Assembly: GCF_028548455.1 (NCBI RefSeq)
Contig: NZ_JAQQLF010000001.1
Coordinates: 1 to 64,000 of the forward strand
Direction of reading: 5' to 3'
DNA: 64,000 bases
Source: Vogesella aquatica
GTDB lineage: Bacteria; Pseudomonadota; Gammaproteobacteria; Burkholderiales; Chromobacteriaceae
Shown here: piece by piece, positions 28,368 through 39,362 of the stretch
Layout: the number at the start of each line of letters is the position of its first letter
Numbering within the stretch: position 1 is the stretch's first letter
Translations under genes and position numbers: made by a program
Notes under the pieces: generated by a model
Databases searched by the model: none
What the model was told of the DNA's origin: nothing
Seen by the model: the letters and a program-made list of their open reading frames with translations, nothing else

Positions 28368-29252
28368 ATGCAGGGCCCGCAGGGTGACACCCGCCCGACC
28401 ACCAGTGATTTGGCCTGGGTACAACACAGCACACCCGGCTTTCTGATCAGCGCCAACCGCAGCCGCGCCAACCCGCACAGCCACAGCAATGCCAGCGCCG
28501 CCGGGCTTCGGCTGATCGTGGCGCTGCAAGGCCCGATCAAGCTGAACTTCGACCAGCACGACTTCCGCCTGCAGCCGCAGCAACAAGCACAGGTGCTGCT
28601 GGTTAACCTGAACGAACCCGCCCTGTTCCAGCGCCACTGCGGCCAAGCCGGCATCGAACAGAAAGTGTGCATGGCGCTGGATCACCCCTGGCTGGAACAG
28701 CACGGCCTGCCCGAGCTCGGTAGCCAGTCGGCCCTGGCGCGCCTGGCCAGCCGCCACCTGGCCGCCATGCAGTGGGTCGCCAGCCCGCAGCTCACGCGGC
28801 TGGCGCAGCAGATGGTGCAGCACCATGCGGCCAACCCGCTACTGGCCCGCATCGAACGCGAGGGCATGGGCATGCTGCTACTCGGGCAAGTGCTGGCCGA
28901 AATCGGTAGCCCGCCACCAGACAGCCCGGCCACCCCGCAGATGAGCCGCCGCCTGCAGCGGGTAAAGGCGCTGATAGACAGCGGGGAAGGCGAAAACTGG
29001 AGCCTGCACCAGCTAGCGGAAGCCGCGTGCATGAGCAGCAGCACCCTGCAACGGCACTTCCGCCGCCACTTTGACTGCAGCGTGATGGACTACCTGCGCG
29101 GGCAGCGGCTGGAAAGCGCCCGCCAGATGCTGCTAAGCGGGCAGCGCAGCATTACCGACGTGGCGCTGGGGGCGGGCTACAGCTCTGCGGCCAACTTTGC
29201 CACCGCTTTCCGCCGCCGCTTCGGCCAACCACCCAGCGCCTGCCTGCGTTAG
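28368..29252 (+). CDS. AraC-family transcriptional regulator
   Basis: A regulator of 294 residues; the start follows GGAGGAAACAGC. The N-terminal two-thirds lack a clear ligand motif. The C-terminal AraC DNA-binding domain is complete: WSLHQLAEAACMSSSTLQRHFRRHF, shown in halves as WSLHQLAEAACMSSS and TLQRHFRRHFD, then ESARQMLLSGQRSITDVALG and GYSSAANFATAFRRRFG. It is divergent from the esterase and TonB receptor. PchR-type regulators in this position sense the siderophore and activate the receptor, so that role is likely here. Confidence 0.87.
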   Translation: MQGPQGDTRPTTSDLAWVQHSTPGFLISANRSRANPHSHSNASAAGLRLIVALQGPIKLNFDQHDFRLQPQQQAQVLLVNLNEPALFQRHCGQAGIEQKVCMALDHPWLEQHGLPELGSQSALARLASRHLAAMQWVASPQLTRLAQQMVQHHAANPLLARIEREGMGMLLLGQVLAEIGSPPPDSPATPQMSRRLQRVKALIDSGEGENWSLHQLAEAACMSSSTLQRHFRRHFDCSVMDYLRGQRLESARQMLLSGQRSITDVALGAGYSSAANFATAFRRRFGQPPSACLR

Positions 29253-29265
29253 GCACACCATGAAA

Positions 29266-29285
29266 AAACCGCCCGAAGGCGGTTT
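29266..29285. terminator. Bidirectional terminator between AraC gene and pssA
   Basis: An 8-base-pair stem (AAACCGCC / GGCGGTTT) with a CGAA loop is flanked by A-runs on the left. It lies between two converging genes and can serve both. Confidence 0.8.
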
Positions 29286-29292
29286 GTCTGGT

Positions 29293-30048
29293 TTAACTGA
29301 CCGGCGGCGGCGGTGCCTTGCGCCCCAGGCTCATCAGCGCCATCACATAGCCCGACAGCGCATAGCACACAAAGAAGCCGAACAGCACCAGCGGCGGCTC
29401 CGACATCAGCAATAGCAACACCACCACCAGGCCTAGCAACATCACAAACGGCACGCGGCGGCGCAGGTGAATCTCCTTGAAGCTCCAGTACTTTACATTG
29501 GTCACCATGGTAATACCGGCAAATGCGGTAAACGCCAGCGCCAGCCAGTGCAGGCCGGGCAGCTGCTGGTAATCGTAGGCGTGGCAGATCCACACCAGGC
29601 CGGCCACCAGCGCCGCCGCCGCCGGGCTGGGCAGGCCGGTAAACCAGCGCTTGTCGGCGGTGCCGACCATGGTATTGAAGCGCGCCAGGCGCAGCGCCGC
29701 ACCGGCACAGTAGATAAACGCCACCATCCAGCCCAGCTTGCCCATGTCTTTCAGCAGCCACTCGTAGGCCACCAGCGCCGGCGCCACGCCAAAGCTCACC
29801 ATGTCCGACAGGCTGTCGAACTCGGCACCGAAGGCGCTCTGGCTATGCGTCATGCGCGCCACGCGGCCATCCATGCCGTCCAGAATCATGGCGATGAAAA
29901 TGGCGACTGCCGCCAGCTCGAAACGCTGGTTCATGGCCTGCACAATGGCGTAAAAGCCGGCAAACAGTGCGGCCAGCGTAAACGAGTTCGGCAGCAGATA
30001 AATACCCTGGCGACGCAGCGAGGGCTTGGCAGGTACAGGATCGTGCAT
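29293..30048 (-). CDS. pssA: CDP-diacylglycerol-serine O-phosphatidyltransferase PssA
   Basis: Inner-membrane enzyme making phosphatidylserine, the precursor of phosphatidylethanolamine. The protein has 251 residues from MHDPVPAKPSLRRQGIYLLP. The CDP-alcohol motif is intact: DGMDGRVAR followed by FGAEFDSLSD. About seven hydrophobic segments follow. The start is set by homology. It follows ilvC and its terminator; a pssA-ilvC neighbourhood is common in betaproteobacteria. Confidence 0.93.
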   Translation of the reverse strand: MHDPVPAKPSLRRQGIYLLPNSFTLAALFAGFYAIVQAMNQRFELAAVAIFIAMILDGMDGRVARMTHSQSAFGAEFDSLSDMVSFGVAPALVAYEWLLKDMGKLGWMVAFIYCAGAALRLARFNTMVGTADKRWFTGLPSPAAAALVAGLVWICHAYDYQQLPGLHWLALAFTAFAGITMVTNVKYWSFKEIHLRRRVPFVMLLGLVVVLLLLMSEPPLVLFGFFVCYALSGYVMALMSLGRKAPPPPVS

Positions 30049-30113
30049 GGTTTTCCCGTAGTGTGTTCGTGGGGCCAATGGCCGGATAGCGCGCATTGTA
30101 CGCCCGAAATGCA

Positions 30114-30136
30114 AAAACCGGGCACGGGGCCCGGTT
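30114..30136 (-). terminator. Intrinsic terminator after ilvC
   Basis: On the minus strand AAACCGGGCC and GCCCGGTTT form a GC-rich stem with a short loop and are followed by TTTGC. It sits about 25 bases after the ilvC stop. Confidence 0.8.
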
Positions 30137-30158
30137 TGTCAGAACAATGCCGCAGGGC

Positions 30159-31184
<1,026 letters not shown>

Positions 31185-31223
31185 CTAGTTGTTCTCGGGC
31201 AGCGGGTAGCCGCCCTGGTGATA

Positions 31224-31715
31224 TCAGATCTTCAGAATACGTTCGCCGCGACCAATTCCGGATGCACCGGTACGCACCGTTTCCAGGATCACTGAACGGT
31301 CGATCGCCTCGATAAAGGCGTTGAGCTTGTCGCTGGTACCAGTGAGCTCGATGGTGTAGGTCTTTTCCGTCACGTCGATGATGCGGCCGCGGAAGATATC
31401 AGCCATGCGCTTCATCTCTTCACGGTCCTTGCCGGTGGCACGGACCTTGATCAGCATCATCTCGCGTTCGATATGGTCGGACTCGTTGAGGTCAATCACC
31501 TTGACCACCTCGATCAGCTTGTTGAGCTGCTTGGTGATCTGCTCGATGACTTCGTCAGACCCGTGGGTGACGATGGTCATGCGCGACAGTGTCGGGTCTT
31601 CGGTAGTCGACACGGTCAGCGAATCGATATTGTATGCGCGCGCGGAGAAAAGTCCCACTACTCGTGACAGGGCGCCCGCTTCGTTTTCCAGCAAAATAGA
31701 AAGAATATGTCGCAT
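31224..31715 (-). CDS. ilvH: Acetolactate synthase small (regulatory) subunit IlvH
   Basis: ACT-domain subunit that activates the large subunit and confers valine feedback. The protein has 163 residues from MRHILSILLENEAGALSRVVG, which includes the valine-binding NEAGALSRV. The RGRIIDVTEKTYTIELTG segment marks the second domain. Eleven bases separate its start from the ilvI stop. Confidence 0.96.
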   Translation of the reverse strand: MRHILSILLENEAGALSRVVGLFSARAYNIDSLTVSTTEDPTLSRMTIVTHGSDEVIEQITKQLNKLIEVVKVIDLNESDHIEREMMLIKVRATGKDREEMKRMADIFRGRIIDVTEKTYTIELTGTSDKLNAFIEAIDRSVILETVRTGASGIGRGERILKI

Positions 31716-31726
31716 GCTGCTAGGCC

Positions 31727-33493
31727 TTAACACATGTTGCCGTAGTCACGGTTGTTCTCGAACGGGGCAATCTGCAGGTCCCGCATGTGCGGCGGCAGAT
31801 CCATCTGGTCCAGACCTTTGCCGTTCTGGATCATCGGGAACACGTTTTCGGACTGGTCGGTACGGAAATCCAGGAATACCAGGCGCTCTTTCAGCGCCGG
31901 GCTGAACGCTTCGCGCAGCACCGGCTCCACGTCGGCCGGGTTTTCCACCTTGATACCCACGTGGCCGTAGGCTTCGGCAATTTTCACGAAGTCCGGCAGC
32001 GCGTCCATGTACGACTCGGAATAGCGGGTACCGTAGAAGAACTCCTGCCACTGGCGCACCATGCCCAGGTAGCGGTTGTTCAGCGCAATCACCTTCACCG
32101 GGGTGTGGTACTGCTTGGCAGTAGACAGCTCCTGGATGTTCATCTGGATCGAGCCTTCACCGGTGATGCACGCTACTTGTGCATCCGGGTTGGCCAGCTG
32201 CGCGCCAATGGCGGCAGGCAAACCAAAGCCCATGGTGCCCAGGCCACCGGAGTTCAGCCACTGTTTCGGGCGCTTGAACGGGTAGTACTGTGCAGCCCAC
32301 ATCTGGTGCTGGCCCACGTCGGAGGTGATGATGGCATCGCCGCCGGTAATTTCATACAGCTTCTGCACCACGTACTGCGGCTTGATGAATTCGGTAGACG
32401 GGGTGTACAGCAGGCTGTTGTAGCTACGCCATTCTTCGATCTGCTTCCACCAGTTGGCCAGATGCTGCTGTGGCACTTGCTGGCCGGTTTGCTTGAACAG
32501 GTCGATCATGTCGCGCAGTACGTGTTTCACGTCGCCCACGATAGGCACGTCTACCTTCACGCGCTTGGCGATGGAAGACGGGTCCACGTCGATGTGCACG
32601 ATCTTTTTCGGCTGCGACAGGAAGTGCGACGGCACGCTGATCACGCGGTCGTCAAAACGCGCGCCCACGGCAATCAGCACATCACAATACTGCATGGCCA
32701 TATTGGCTTCGTAGGTGCCGTGCATGCCCAGCATGCCCAGGAACTGCTGATCCTGCCCCGGATAGGCACCCAGGCCCATCAGGGTGTTGGTACATGGCAC
32801 ACCCAGCATTTTCACCAGCTCGGTGACTTCGGCCGAGGCATTACCCTGCACCGCGCCGCCGCCCACATAAATGTACGGGCGCTTGGCTTCGGCCAGCAGG
32901 TTCACGGCCTTTTTGATCTGGCCGGGGTGGCCACGTGTTACCGGCACGTAGGAGCGGATGCTCACGCTTTCCGGGTAGTGGAACTCGGCCAGGCGCTGGG
33001 TCACGTCTTTCGGGATATCTACCACCACCGGGCCCGGGCGGCCGGACGCGGCAATGTAGAACGCCTTCTTGATGGTGGCCGCCAGCTCGTTGATGTCTTT
33101 CACCAGGAAGTTGTGCTTCACGCACGGGCGGGTAATGCCCACCATGTCCACTTCCTGGAAAGCATCCATGCCGATGGCCGGTGTGGACACCTGGCCCGAA
33201 ATCACCACCATGGGGATGGAATCCATGTACGCCGTCGCAATGCCGGTCACGGCATTGGTCGCGCCAGGGCCGGATGTCACCAGGGCGACACCCACCTTGT
33301 TACTGGAACGCGAGTAAGCGTCAGCAGCGTGTACCGCCGCCTGTTCGTGGCGCACCAGTACGTGTTTGAACTGCTGCTGCCGGAAAATAGCATCATATAT
33401 CTCAAGGACCGCGCCGCCGGGGTAGCCGAAAACGAATTCGACTCCTTCTTCCTGCAAGCTGCGAACCAGGATCTCCGCGCCCGATATCTGCAT
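31727..33493 (-). CDS. ilvI: Acetolactate synthase large (catalytic) subunit IlvI
   Basis: ThDP-dependent enzyme for the first step of branched-chain amino acid synthesis. The protein has 588 residues: FGYPGGAVLEIYDA, the catalytic glutamate in LVRHEQAAVHAADAYSR, the FAD region and the ThDP motif GEGSIQMNIQELSTAKQY. A GAGG site precedes the ATG. It is the first gene of the operon. No attenuator leader peptide rich in Leu, Ile or Val codons is visible upstream. Confidence 0.97.
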   Translation of the reverse strand: MQISGAEILVRSLQEEGVEFVFGYPGGAVLEIYDAIFRQQQFKHVLVRHEQAAVHAADAYSRSSNKVGVALVTSGPGATNAVTGIATAYMDSIPMVVISGQVSTPAIGMDAFQEVDMVGITRPCVKHNFLVKDINELAATIKKAFYIAASGRPGPVVVDIPKDVTQRLAEFHYPESVSIRSYVPVTRGHPGQIKKAVNLLAEAKRPYIYVGGGAVQGNASAEVTELVKMLGVPCTNTLMGLGAYPGQDQQFLGMLGMHGTYEANMAMQYCDVLIAVGARFDDRVISVPSHFLSQPKKIVHIDVDPSSIAKRVKVDVPIVGDVKHVLRDMIDLFKQTGQQVPQQHLANWWKQIEEWRSYNSLLYTPSTEFIKPQYVVQKLYEITGGDAIITSDVGQHQMWAAQYYPFKRPKQWLNSGGLGTMGFGLPAAIGAQLANPDAQVACITGEGSIQMNIQELSTAKQYHTPVKVIALNNRYLGMVRQWQEFFYGTRYSESYMDALPDFVKIAEAYGHVGIKVENPADVEPVLREAFSPALKERLVFLDFRTDQSENVFPMIQNGKGLDQMDLPPHMRDLQIAPFENNRDYGNMC

Positions 33494-33542
33494 CTTTGCC
33501 TCTTCTTAATTCAGGTATTAATTTTTTGTCCCGTGATGAACG

Positions 33543-33571
33543 AACTTAGCCGAAGCACCAAAGTCGGTCAA
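33543..33571 (-). promoter_or_regulatory. ilvI-ilvH-ilvC promoter
   Basis: On the minus strand TTGACC is followed after 17 bases by TAAGTT, about 50 bases upstream of the ilvI start. The -35 is near consensus; the -10 is moderate. Confidence 0.6.
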
Positions 33572-33706
33572 GCGCTTTTGTGCAGGTGCAAAAAAAGGGC
33601 AAAAACCAGCAAAAACAGCCACTTTTATGGGGGTAGGCGGCACACGGGGGCTTTGGTAAGATGCTGAGTTGGCCGCAAGGCTATTCCCCAGTTTTTCCCT
33701 ATCATC

Positions 33707-34222
33707 ATGACCCGCTCTACCGACTATCCCGGCCTGACACGCCGCCTGGCCTGCCTGATGTACGAATCCCTGCTGGTGGGCACCCTGTGGCTGGTGGCTG
33801 TTGCCGCCTTCACGCCGATTCTGGCCATGGGCAACCACGCCCCGCTGCTGGAATGGCTGCACCGCCTGTTTGTGGCGGGCGTGCTGTTTGGCTACTTTGG
33901 CTATTGCTGGGTCAAAAGCGGGCAAACCCTGGCCATGAAACCGTGGCGGCTGAAAGTGGCCATGCCCGATGGCCGCCCGCTATCGTGGCTGCAGGCCGGC
34001 GTACGTTTTGGCGTAGCCATGGTGCTGTTTGTCGGCGTACCGGTACTGTCCTACATCACCTGGCTGCCGTCACTGGGCTCGCCCAAACTGGCGGCGTGGG
34101 CGGCGCTGGCGTGGTGGCTGCTGCCCTTGCTGTGGGTTTTCATGGATAACGACAAGCAATTCCTGCACGACCGCCTGGCCGGTACGCGCATCTTCCTGCT
34201 CGCCAAAGGCGAACGCGCCTGA
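33707..34222 (+). CDS. RDD family membrane protein
   Basis: A protein of 171 residues with the arginine of the RDD motif in TRRLACLMYESLLVG and the GQTLAMKPWRLKV segment typical of the family. Four membrane segments are visible. RDD proteins are widespread inner-membrane proteins without one agreed function; some affect sodium/proton exchange. It is divergent from ilvI and convergent with the lytic transglycosylase gene. A copy of the 9-mer lies in its leader at 33668. Confidence 0.85.
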   Translation: MTRSTDYPGLTRRLACLMYESLLVGTLWLVAVAAFTPILAMGNHAPLLEWLHRLFVAGVLFGYFGYCWVKSGQTLAMKPWRLKVAMPDGRPLSWLQAGVRFGVAMVLFVGVPVLSYITWLPSLGSPKLAAWAALAWWLLPLLWVFMDNDKQFLHDRLAGTRIFLLAKGERA

Positions 34223-34236
34223 ACCGGCACAGCGCT

Positions 34237-34267
34237 AATAAAAAAACCACCCAAAGGCGGTTTTTTT
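34237..34267. terminator. Bidirectional terminator between RDD gene and lytic transglycosylase
   Basis: A stem AAACC-A-CC / GG-C-GGTTT, with one mismatch, is flanked by an A-run on the left and a seven-base T-run on the right. It can terminate both converging genes. Confidence 0.8.
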
Positions 34268-34292
34268 ATGGCGCACAAACACTTGCGGCCAA

Positions 34293-34931
34293 CTAGCGGC
34301 TGGCCGGCTGGTAGCCCGTACGCAGCTGGCCGGCAGGCTGCTGCCACTGCCAGCTTGCCTTCCACGCGCCCACCACCAGGTTGGGGTATTCCGCGCGGCC
34401 CAGGCTGCCGTTGTAGCGGCCCAGTGCACGAAACAGGTTGCCGCGCTCCATATCCAGGTAATGCCGCAAAATGGTGCAGCCGTAGCGCAGGTTGGTAGTG
34501 AGGTCGAACAAGTTATGGTCCGGCGTGCCGATGCTGCGCACCCAGAACGGCATCACCTGCATCAGGCCGCGTGCACCCACCGGCGACAGCGCGTACTTCT
34601 TGAAGCCGCTTTCCACCTGGATCAGCCCCAGCACCATTTGCGGGTCCAGCCCGGCGCGCGTGGCCTCGTAATGGATGGCGGTCAGCAGGCGCTCGCGCAT
34701 CCATTGGTCCGGAATACGTTTTTCCAGCCGGCGCGACATCTCGGCCAGCCACAGCGGGCCTTCGCGCGGGTCTTCAAACACCAGCCGCGGTGCGTTTACA
34801 TCGGCAATGCTGCGCGACATGGCGCTGGCCACGTTGGCCGCCAGCGCCTCCTCGCGCTGCGCACCCGCCCACGCCGGGGCCGCCACCAGGGCGGCCAACA
34901 GCAGGGGCAAGGCAAAGCGCAGCGGAGTCAT
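34293..34931 (-). CDS. Soluble lytic murein transglycosylase-like protein (SLT domain)
   Basis: A periplasmic protein of 212 residues with a signal peptide ending near APAWA. The SLT catalytic domain (about residues 85-190) has the catalytic glutamate in LIQVESGFKKYALSPVGARG, given as LIQVESGFKKYA and SPVGARG, then LMQVMPFW and a C-terminal RALGRYNGSLG. It cleaves the glycan strands of peptidoglycan with formation of anhydromuropeptides. It lies eight bases after proS, so the two are likely co-transcribed. Confidence 0.9.
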   Translation of the reverse strand: MTPLRFALPLLLAALVAAPAWAGAQREEALAANVASAMSRSIADVNAPRLVFEDPREGPLWLAEMSRRLEKRIPDQWMRERLLTAIHYEATRAGLDPQMVLGLIQVESGFKKYALSPVGARGLMQVMPFWVRSIGTPDHNLFDLTTNLRYGCTILRHYLDMERGNLFRALGRYNGSLGRAEYPNLVVGAWKASWQWQQPAGQLRTGYQPASR

Positions 34932-34939
34932 GGCCGCAA

Positions 34940-36646
34940 TCAGGCCAGCTTGGCCAGTACGTGGGCCAGGATGGCGTCCGGCGCTACCGCGGTGGATTCG
35001 CTATCGCGGCGATGCTGGTATTCCACCTTGCCTTCTTTCAGGCCACGGTCGCCAATGGTCACGCGGTGCGGCGCACCGATCAGCTCCCAGTCGGCAAACA
35101 TCGCGCCCGGGCGCTCGCCACGGTCGTCGATGATCACGTCCACGCCCTGCGCCTGCAGGCCGGCATACAGTGCGTCGGCGGCGGCTTTCACGCCTTCGGA
35201 ACGGTCGTAGCCTACCGGGCAGATCACCACGGCAAACGGCGCAATGGCGTCTGGCCAGATCATGCCCTTGTCGTCAAAGTTCTGCTCGATGGCGGCGCCC
35301 AGAATGCGGCTGACGCCGATACCGTAGCAGCCCATTTCAAAGTGTTTCGGCTTGCCGTCTTCGTCCAGGAAGGTAGCGTTCATGGCCTGGGAGTACTTGG
35401 TGCCCAGGTAGAACACGTGGCCCACCTCGATACCGCGCTGAATCGCCAGCGCGCCCTTGCCGCACGGCGACGGGTCGCCCACCACCACATTGCGGATGTC
35501 GGCCACCACCGGCTCGGCGCAATCGCGCACAAAGTTGGCACCGGTGTAGTGGTAGTGGTCTTCGTTGGCGCCGATCACAAAGTCGGCCATCAGTGCCACG
35601 GTGCGGTCGGCCACCACGCGGCCTTTGAAGCCTACCGGGCCCAGCGAGCCAGGGTTGGCACCAAACGCGTCCTTGATCAGCGCCGGGCTGGCCATGGTCA
35701 GCGGCTTCTTGATGCCGGCTACTTTTTCGGCCTTCACTTCGTTCAGCTCGTGGTCGCCACGTACCAGCATCAGTACCGCGTCGCCCTCTTCGCCTTCCAC
35801 CACCACCGCCTTCACGGTGCGGGTGATGTCCACGTTCAGGAAGCCCACCAGGTCGGCAATGGTTTTCACGCCAGGCGTGTGCACCTTGGCCAGCTCGGCA
35901 GCAGCCGCAGCGCGCTCGCCGGCCGGAGCCAGCGCTTCGGCCAGCTCGATGTTGGCCGCGTAGTCGCTGTCCGGGCAGTACACGATGGCGTCTTCGCCGG
36001 TTTCGGCAATCACCTGGAACTCGTGCGAACGGTCGCCACCGATGGCGCCGGTATCGGCCGCCACGGCGCGGTAGGTCAGGCCCAGGCGGTCGAAGATGCG
36101 GCAGTAGGCGGCGAACATATTGTCGTAGCTCTTGCCGGCGTCTTCGGCGGTACGGTCAAACGAGTACGCGTCTTTCATGGTGAATTCGCGGCCACGCATC
36201 ACGCCAAAGCGCGGGCGGCGCTCGTCGCGGAACTTGGTCTGGATCTGGTAGAAGTTTTTCGGCAGCGCGCGGTAGCTGCGCAGCTCGGCGCGGGCGATGT
36301 CAGTAATCACTTCTTCGGACGTCGGCTGAATCACGAAGTCGCGGTCGTGGCGGTCTTTAAAGCGCAGCAGCTCGGCGCCCATGCCGTCGAAGCGGCCGGT
36401 TTCCTGCCACAGGCCGGCCGGCTGCACGATAGGCATCACCAGCTCGATGGCACCCGCGCGGTTCATCTCTTCGCGCACGATGTTCTCTACCTTTTTCAGG
36501 CTGCGCAGGCCCATCGGCATCCAGTTGTACACACCGGCGGCAACCTTGCGGATGAAACCGGCGCGCAGCATCAGCTTCTGGCTAACGATATCCGCGTCGG
36601 CGGGGGCTTCTTTCTGGGTAGAGATGAAAAACTGCGAGGCACGCAT
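34940..36646 (-). CDS. proS: Prolyl-tRNA synthetase ProS, bacterial type with editing domain
   Basis: Class II aminoacyl-tRNA synthetase of 568 residues from [15 protein letters not shown]. Motif 2 ([20 protein letters not shown], split [13 protein letters not shown] and [11 protein letters not shown]) and motif 3 ([18 protein letters not shown]) are intact. The inserted editing domain lies between them, at about residues 225-400. AAGGAA precedes the ATG. The 26 codons before this ATG in the same frame show no family match. Confidence 0.97.
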   Translation of the reverse strand: MRASQFFISTQKEAPADADIVSQKLMLRAGFIRKVAAGVYNWMPMGLRSLKKVENIVREEMNRAGAIELVMPIVQPAGLWQETGRFDGMGAELLRFKDRHDRDFVIQPTSEEVITDIARAELRSYRALPKNFYQIQTKFRDERRPRFGVMRGREFTMKDAYSFDRTAEDAGKSYDNMFAAYCRIFDRLGLTYRAVAADTGAIGGDRSHEFQVIAETGEDAIVYCPDSDYAANIELAEALAPAGERAAAAAELAKVHTPGVKTIADLVGFLNVDITRTVKAVVVEGEEGDAVLMLVRGDHELNEVKAEKVAGIKKPLTMASPALIKDAFGANPGSLGPVGFKGRVVADRTVALMADFVIGANEDHYHYTGANFVRDCAEPVVADIRNVVVGDPSPCGKGALAIQRGIEVGHVFYLGTKYSQAMNATFLDEDGKPKHFEMGCYGIGVSRILGAAIEQNFDDKGMIWPDAIAPFAVVICPVGYDRSEGVKAAADALYAGLQAQGVDVIIDDRGERPGAMFADWELIGAPHRVTIGDRGLKEGKVEYQHRRDSESTAVAPDAILAHVLAKLA

Positions 36647-36797
36647 GAGCGGGTTCCTTGGAAATTCTGCGAAATGGTGTTGATTGTAGCGGGTAGCAGC
36701 GGGCGGGGGAAAGGTTGGCCGCAACGGGGCGGCCAGCGACCGCCCCTTGGTGCAGTTTAGACGGTGGCTTTTTGCAAAAGGACCGTATGAAATTTTA

Positions 36798-38929
36798 CTA
36801 GGATGCCGTGCTGGAGGGCGGTGTAATTAAGGCCTTGAAGCGCTCGGATTCATTTAGCCACGTGCTTTCTATCATGGTTTTTTTACTGTCCATCGAGCCG
36901 GTAAACAAAAAGTTCAAGCGGCCCTGCCCTTCCTCAGACAAGCGATCTGGCAAAGCAGCCTCCCAGGCTGCTCTCTTTACACTATCCCCCTCTCCCATCG
37001 CATCAAGAACGCGGGCAGCCACAACTGGGTCAGGAATGGCTAGCAACTCTTCTAGACTCATGTCCAGGCACTTCTCTACAGCCAACGCCCTGAAGGCTGA
37101 CCAATCTCCCTGTTGGCTGAAACCTACCGACAAGGCAATTGTCGGGGCACGCTCGCAGACAAGCCAATCCGTCACCATTTCTTTGGCTACGTCGCTTAGA
37201 TCAATAATTTGGTAAGGTTTGGCCTCTTCAGCAAAGACACAGTCGAGAAACTCTCGCAGATACCCCATCAGCGAGATTTCTTCCCATGTCCGGCCTTCCA
37301 GATATTCGGCAACCAAGCTGGCATGTCGTACATGCAGGAAACTGAAGCCCAGTCGATGCCGCAAATAACCAATGGACTCATAAAAAAAGATTGGCTTCAT
37401 CCCCTGGCCGGGCAATGCTGCGGCCAACGTTGATACTGAACCCGCCTGCAAGAACCGCTCAATTTCCTCGTTCGAAGATTGATTCTCTGCCGGTTGCGAC
37501 TGTCGATACGCTCGCACCATGTTCAGCAGGACCTCAATCTCATCGTCCCAAGAGCGATAACCAAAATGACTTTGGACTCGGCTAACCAAACGCGAAAGGC
37601 GCTGAGGAGTCACCGCCCGCTCTTTCAGCTCCTTGTTCCAGCCAACCGGCCAACCGGTGAAATGCTGTATCGCGTCCTTTATTGCGGGTTTGGTCTCTTC
37701 CAGCTTCGGAATGTAGGTTTGTAGCCAGGTGGCGAGAAGCTCCTCCGCGCTCTTGTTATCTCTAGGCATCAAGATCAGTTCGCGCACTGACAGAATGGCA
37801 GTCAGTAGTTGCTCCCACAAACGGCGGTCTTTCAGCCGTAATGCCTCCAGAAAGAGGAAATCGAACGGATCAATCCGTATCTCTTCGGGTATCAGTTGAT
37901 AGGCATGCACACTAGCCAATAAACGCTTGGCGTCACGCGGCAAAGTAAGGAAAGCTTGGCTGATCACATCAAATGAGAACCTGGCTTCCTCATCGCTCGG
38001 AGTGCCGTGCCGAAGCAGCCCAGTCTTGATCAGCGTATCGAAATTGTAGTCCTGCCACTTTTTACGGGTCGGCTTCGGCAGCCGATACTGCAGCTGCACG
38101 ATTTTCTCCAGATACGCCTCGCCTTTGCCCTTATGCACCTCATCCAGCGCCGACGCCACGATGGCGCGGTCGTAGGCGATGACGTAGACGATATTGGGCA
38201 AGTCCAGCACCCCCTTCACCGCACGAAACACCTCCCGGATTTCTTCGTGCGACAAGCGGTCGAGGTCGTCAATGATGACAATCTGCTTTTGGCCTTTCAT
38301 CTTTTCAGACTTTAGCGCTGCGGCCGCCTTCTGCTTCAGGCCGGCCAAGGATTCCGACCGAACACGATGTCTAGCAAGCCACTTCGTACAGATGTAGAGA
38401 ACCAAGGACAAACCAGCAGCTACCAGCGCACCAATCCACGGGACGTCCTTACCATTAGCCAACATTGCAACAGCATTGGCGCCAAACAACACGGTCAGAA
38501 CCAGCGGATTTGATGCCAGCTTTTCCAGCCAAGGCGTTATGTGGTTTAGCGCTGCAAATAAAGCTTCGAGGGCTTTTATCGCCTCTTTATCATTTTGGTC
38601 GCGACCATTAATGATGGTCTCCAACAGATTGCTTGCTGTCTTTTCCGGATTTTCAAACCACCACGGATTGAACTCGACCACAGCAGGCGGAATTTCTCCG
38701 TGGACTTGTTTGGCCTGCTCAAAACGTTGTTTCAGACAGTTGATGAAGCTGGACTTGCCTTCACCCCACTCGCCCTCGATCCCCACCACAAAGCTGGCGT
38801 CCGGAAACTGCTGCTTCAGCAGCATGGCGGCCAACCTGTCGGCGTGCGGCTGGAAGCCCAGCAGGCCTCTTCGGCTTTGGCTGGCGTATCGGCGAGTAGC
38901 AGGGGCAAGGCGGCTTGGGTATCGGTCAT
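36798..38929 (-). pseudogene. KAP-family P-loop NTPase with a one-base frameshift near the start
   Basis: A KAP NTPase of about 710 residues. Walker A is GEWGEGKSS, followed by FNPWWFENPEKTASNLLETI; two membrane segments (about residues 120-180) are inserted, and Walker B is in IVIIDDLDRLSHEEIREVF. The good start at 38929 (MTDTQAALPLLL) reads into AKAEEACWASS, whereas the conserved LLGFQPHADRLAAMLLK is one frame over. A single base missing near 38864-38868 would restore EE-D-LLGFQPH. An internal ATG at 38825 would skip the shift and keep Walker A. Coding GC is below that of its neighbours. KAP proteins include phage-exclusion factors such as PifA, but the role here is unknown. Confidence 0.75.
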
Positions 38930-38980
38930 GGCGTTTTACCTGTCGGGCAGGCGCACAGTATGCCATGCAGCTGCCGCAGG

Positions 38981-39028
38981 GTTGGCCGCGCCCTGCGGCC
39001 AACTACCCCCACCCGCCCTGCGGCCAAC
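38981..39028. repeat. Cluster of three GTTGGCCGC words
   Basis: One copy at 38981-38989 is followed by two inverted copies at 38995-39003 and 39020-39028. The first two could form a hairpin with a five-base loop. They lie upstream of the KAP gene, in the 585-base gap before the sugar transporter operon. The rest of 39030-39250 is AT-rich and shows no gene I can support. Confidence 0.75.
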
Positions 39029-39259
39029 TCTCGCCAGGCACCCACCACCAGACCACTAGCACACCAGCAAACATACCAATCCAGGCCACCCATCAGGCAC
39101 AGCTTGGCCGCAGTGCGCCATGGTGCTGATTACGTGTTAGCCATTATAGATATCGGCATGACATACCACGAATGAAAGAAATCATGGCTTAAAAGTGCTT
39201 TGAAATGGCCATGTGCAAAATAATAACCTGCGTTATCAAACTGGCTGTTTTTAGCAGTC

Positions 39260-39362
39260 TGGTATCGATACCACTACTGATTTGTTGCATTTTTGGTGTA
39301 GTCGCACTGCAACATTCGATAAAGGTTTCACATTGGTATTGCTCTGGTATTTCGCTGGTATT
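39260..39362. promoter_or_regulatory. Operator array with TGGTAT half-sites upstream of the amino-sugar operon
   Basis: A perfect 14-base palindrome, TGGTATCGATACCA, lies at 39260-39273. Downstream, TGGTATT occurs three times in direct order at 39334, 39345 and 39356, exactly 11 bases apart (one helical turn). A TATAAC at 39392 could be the -10 box. The same half-site thus occurs five times in about 100 bases ahead of the transporter operon. The regulator is not in the window. Confidence 0.65.

Noticed and set aside
33494-33706. A leader-peptide attenuator ahead of ilvI
   Set aside because: No short frame rich in Leu, Ile or Val codons followed by alternative hairpins was seen.
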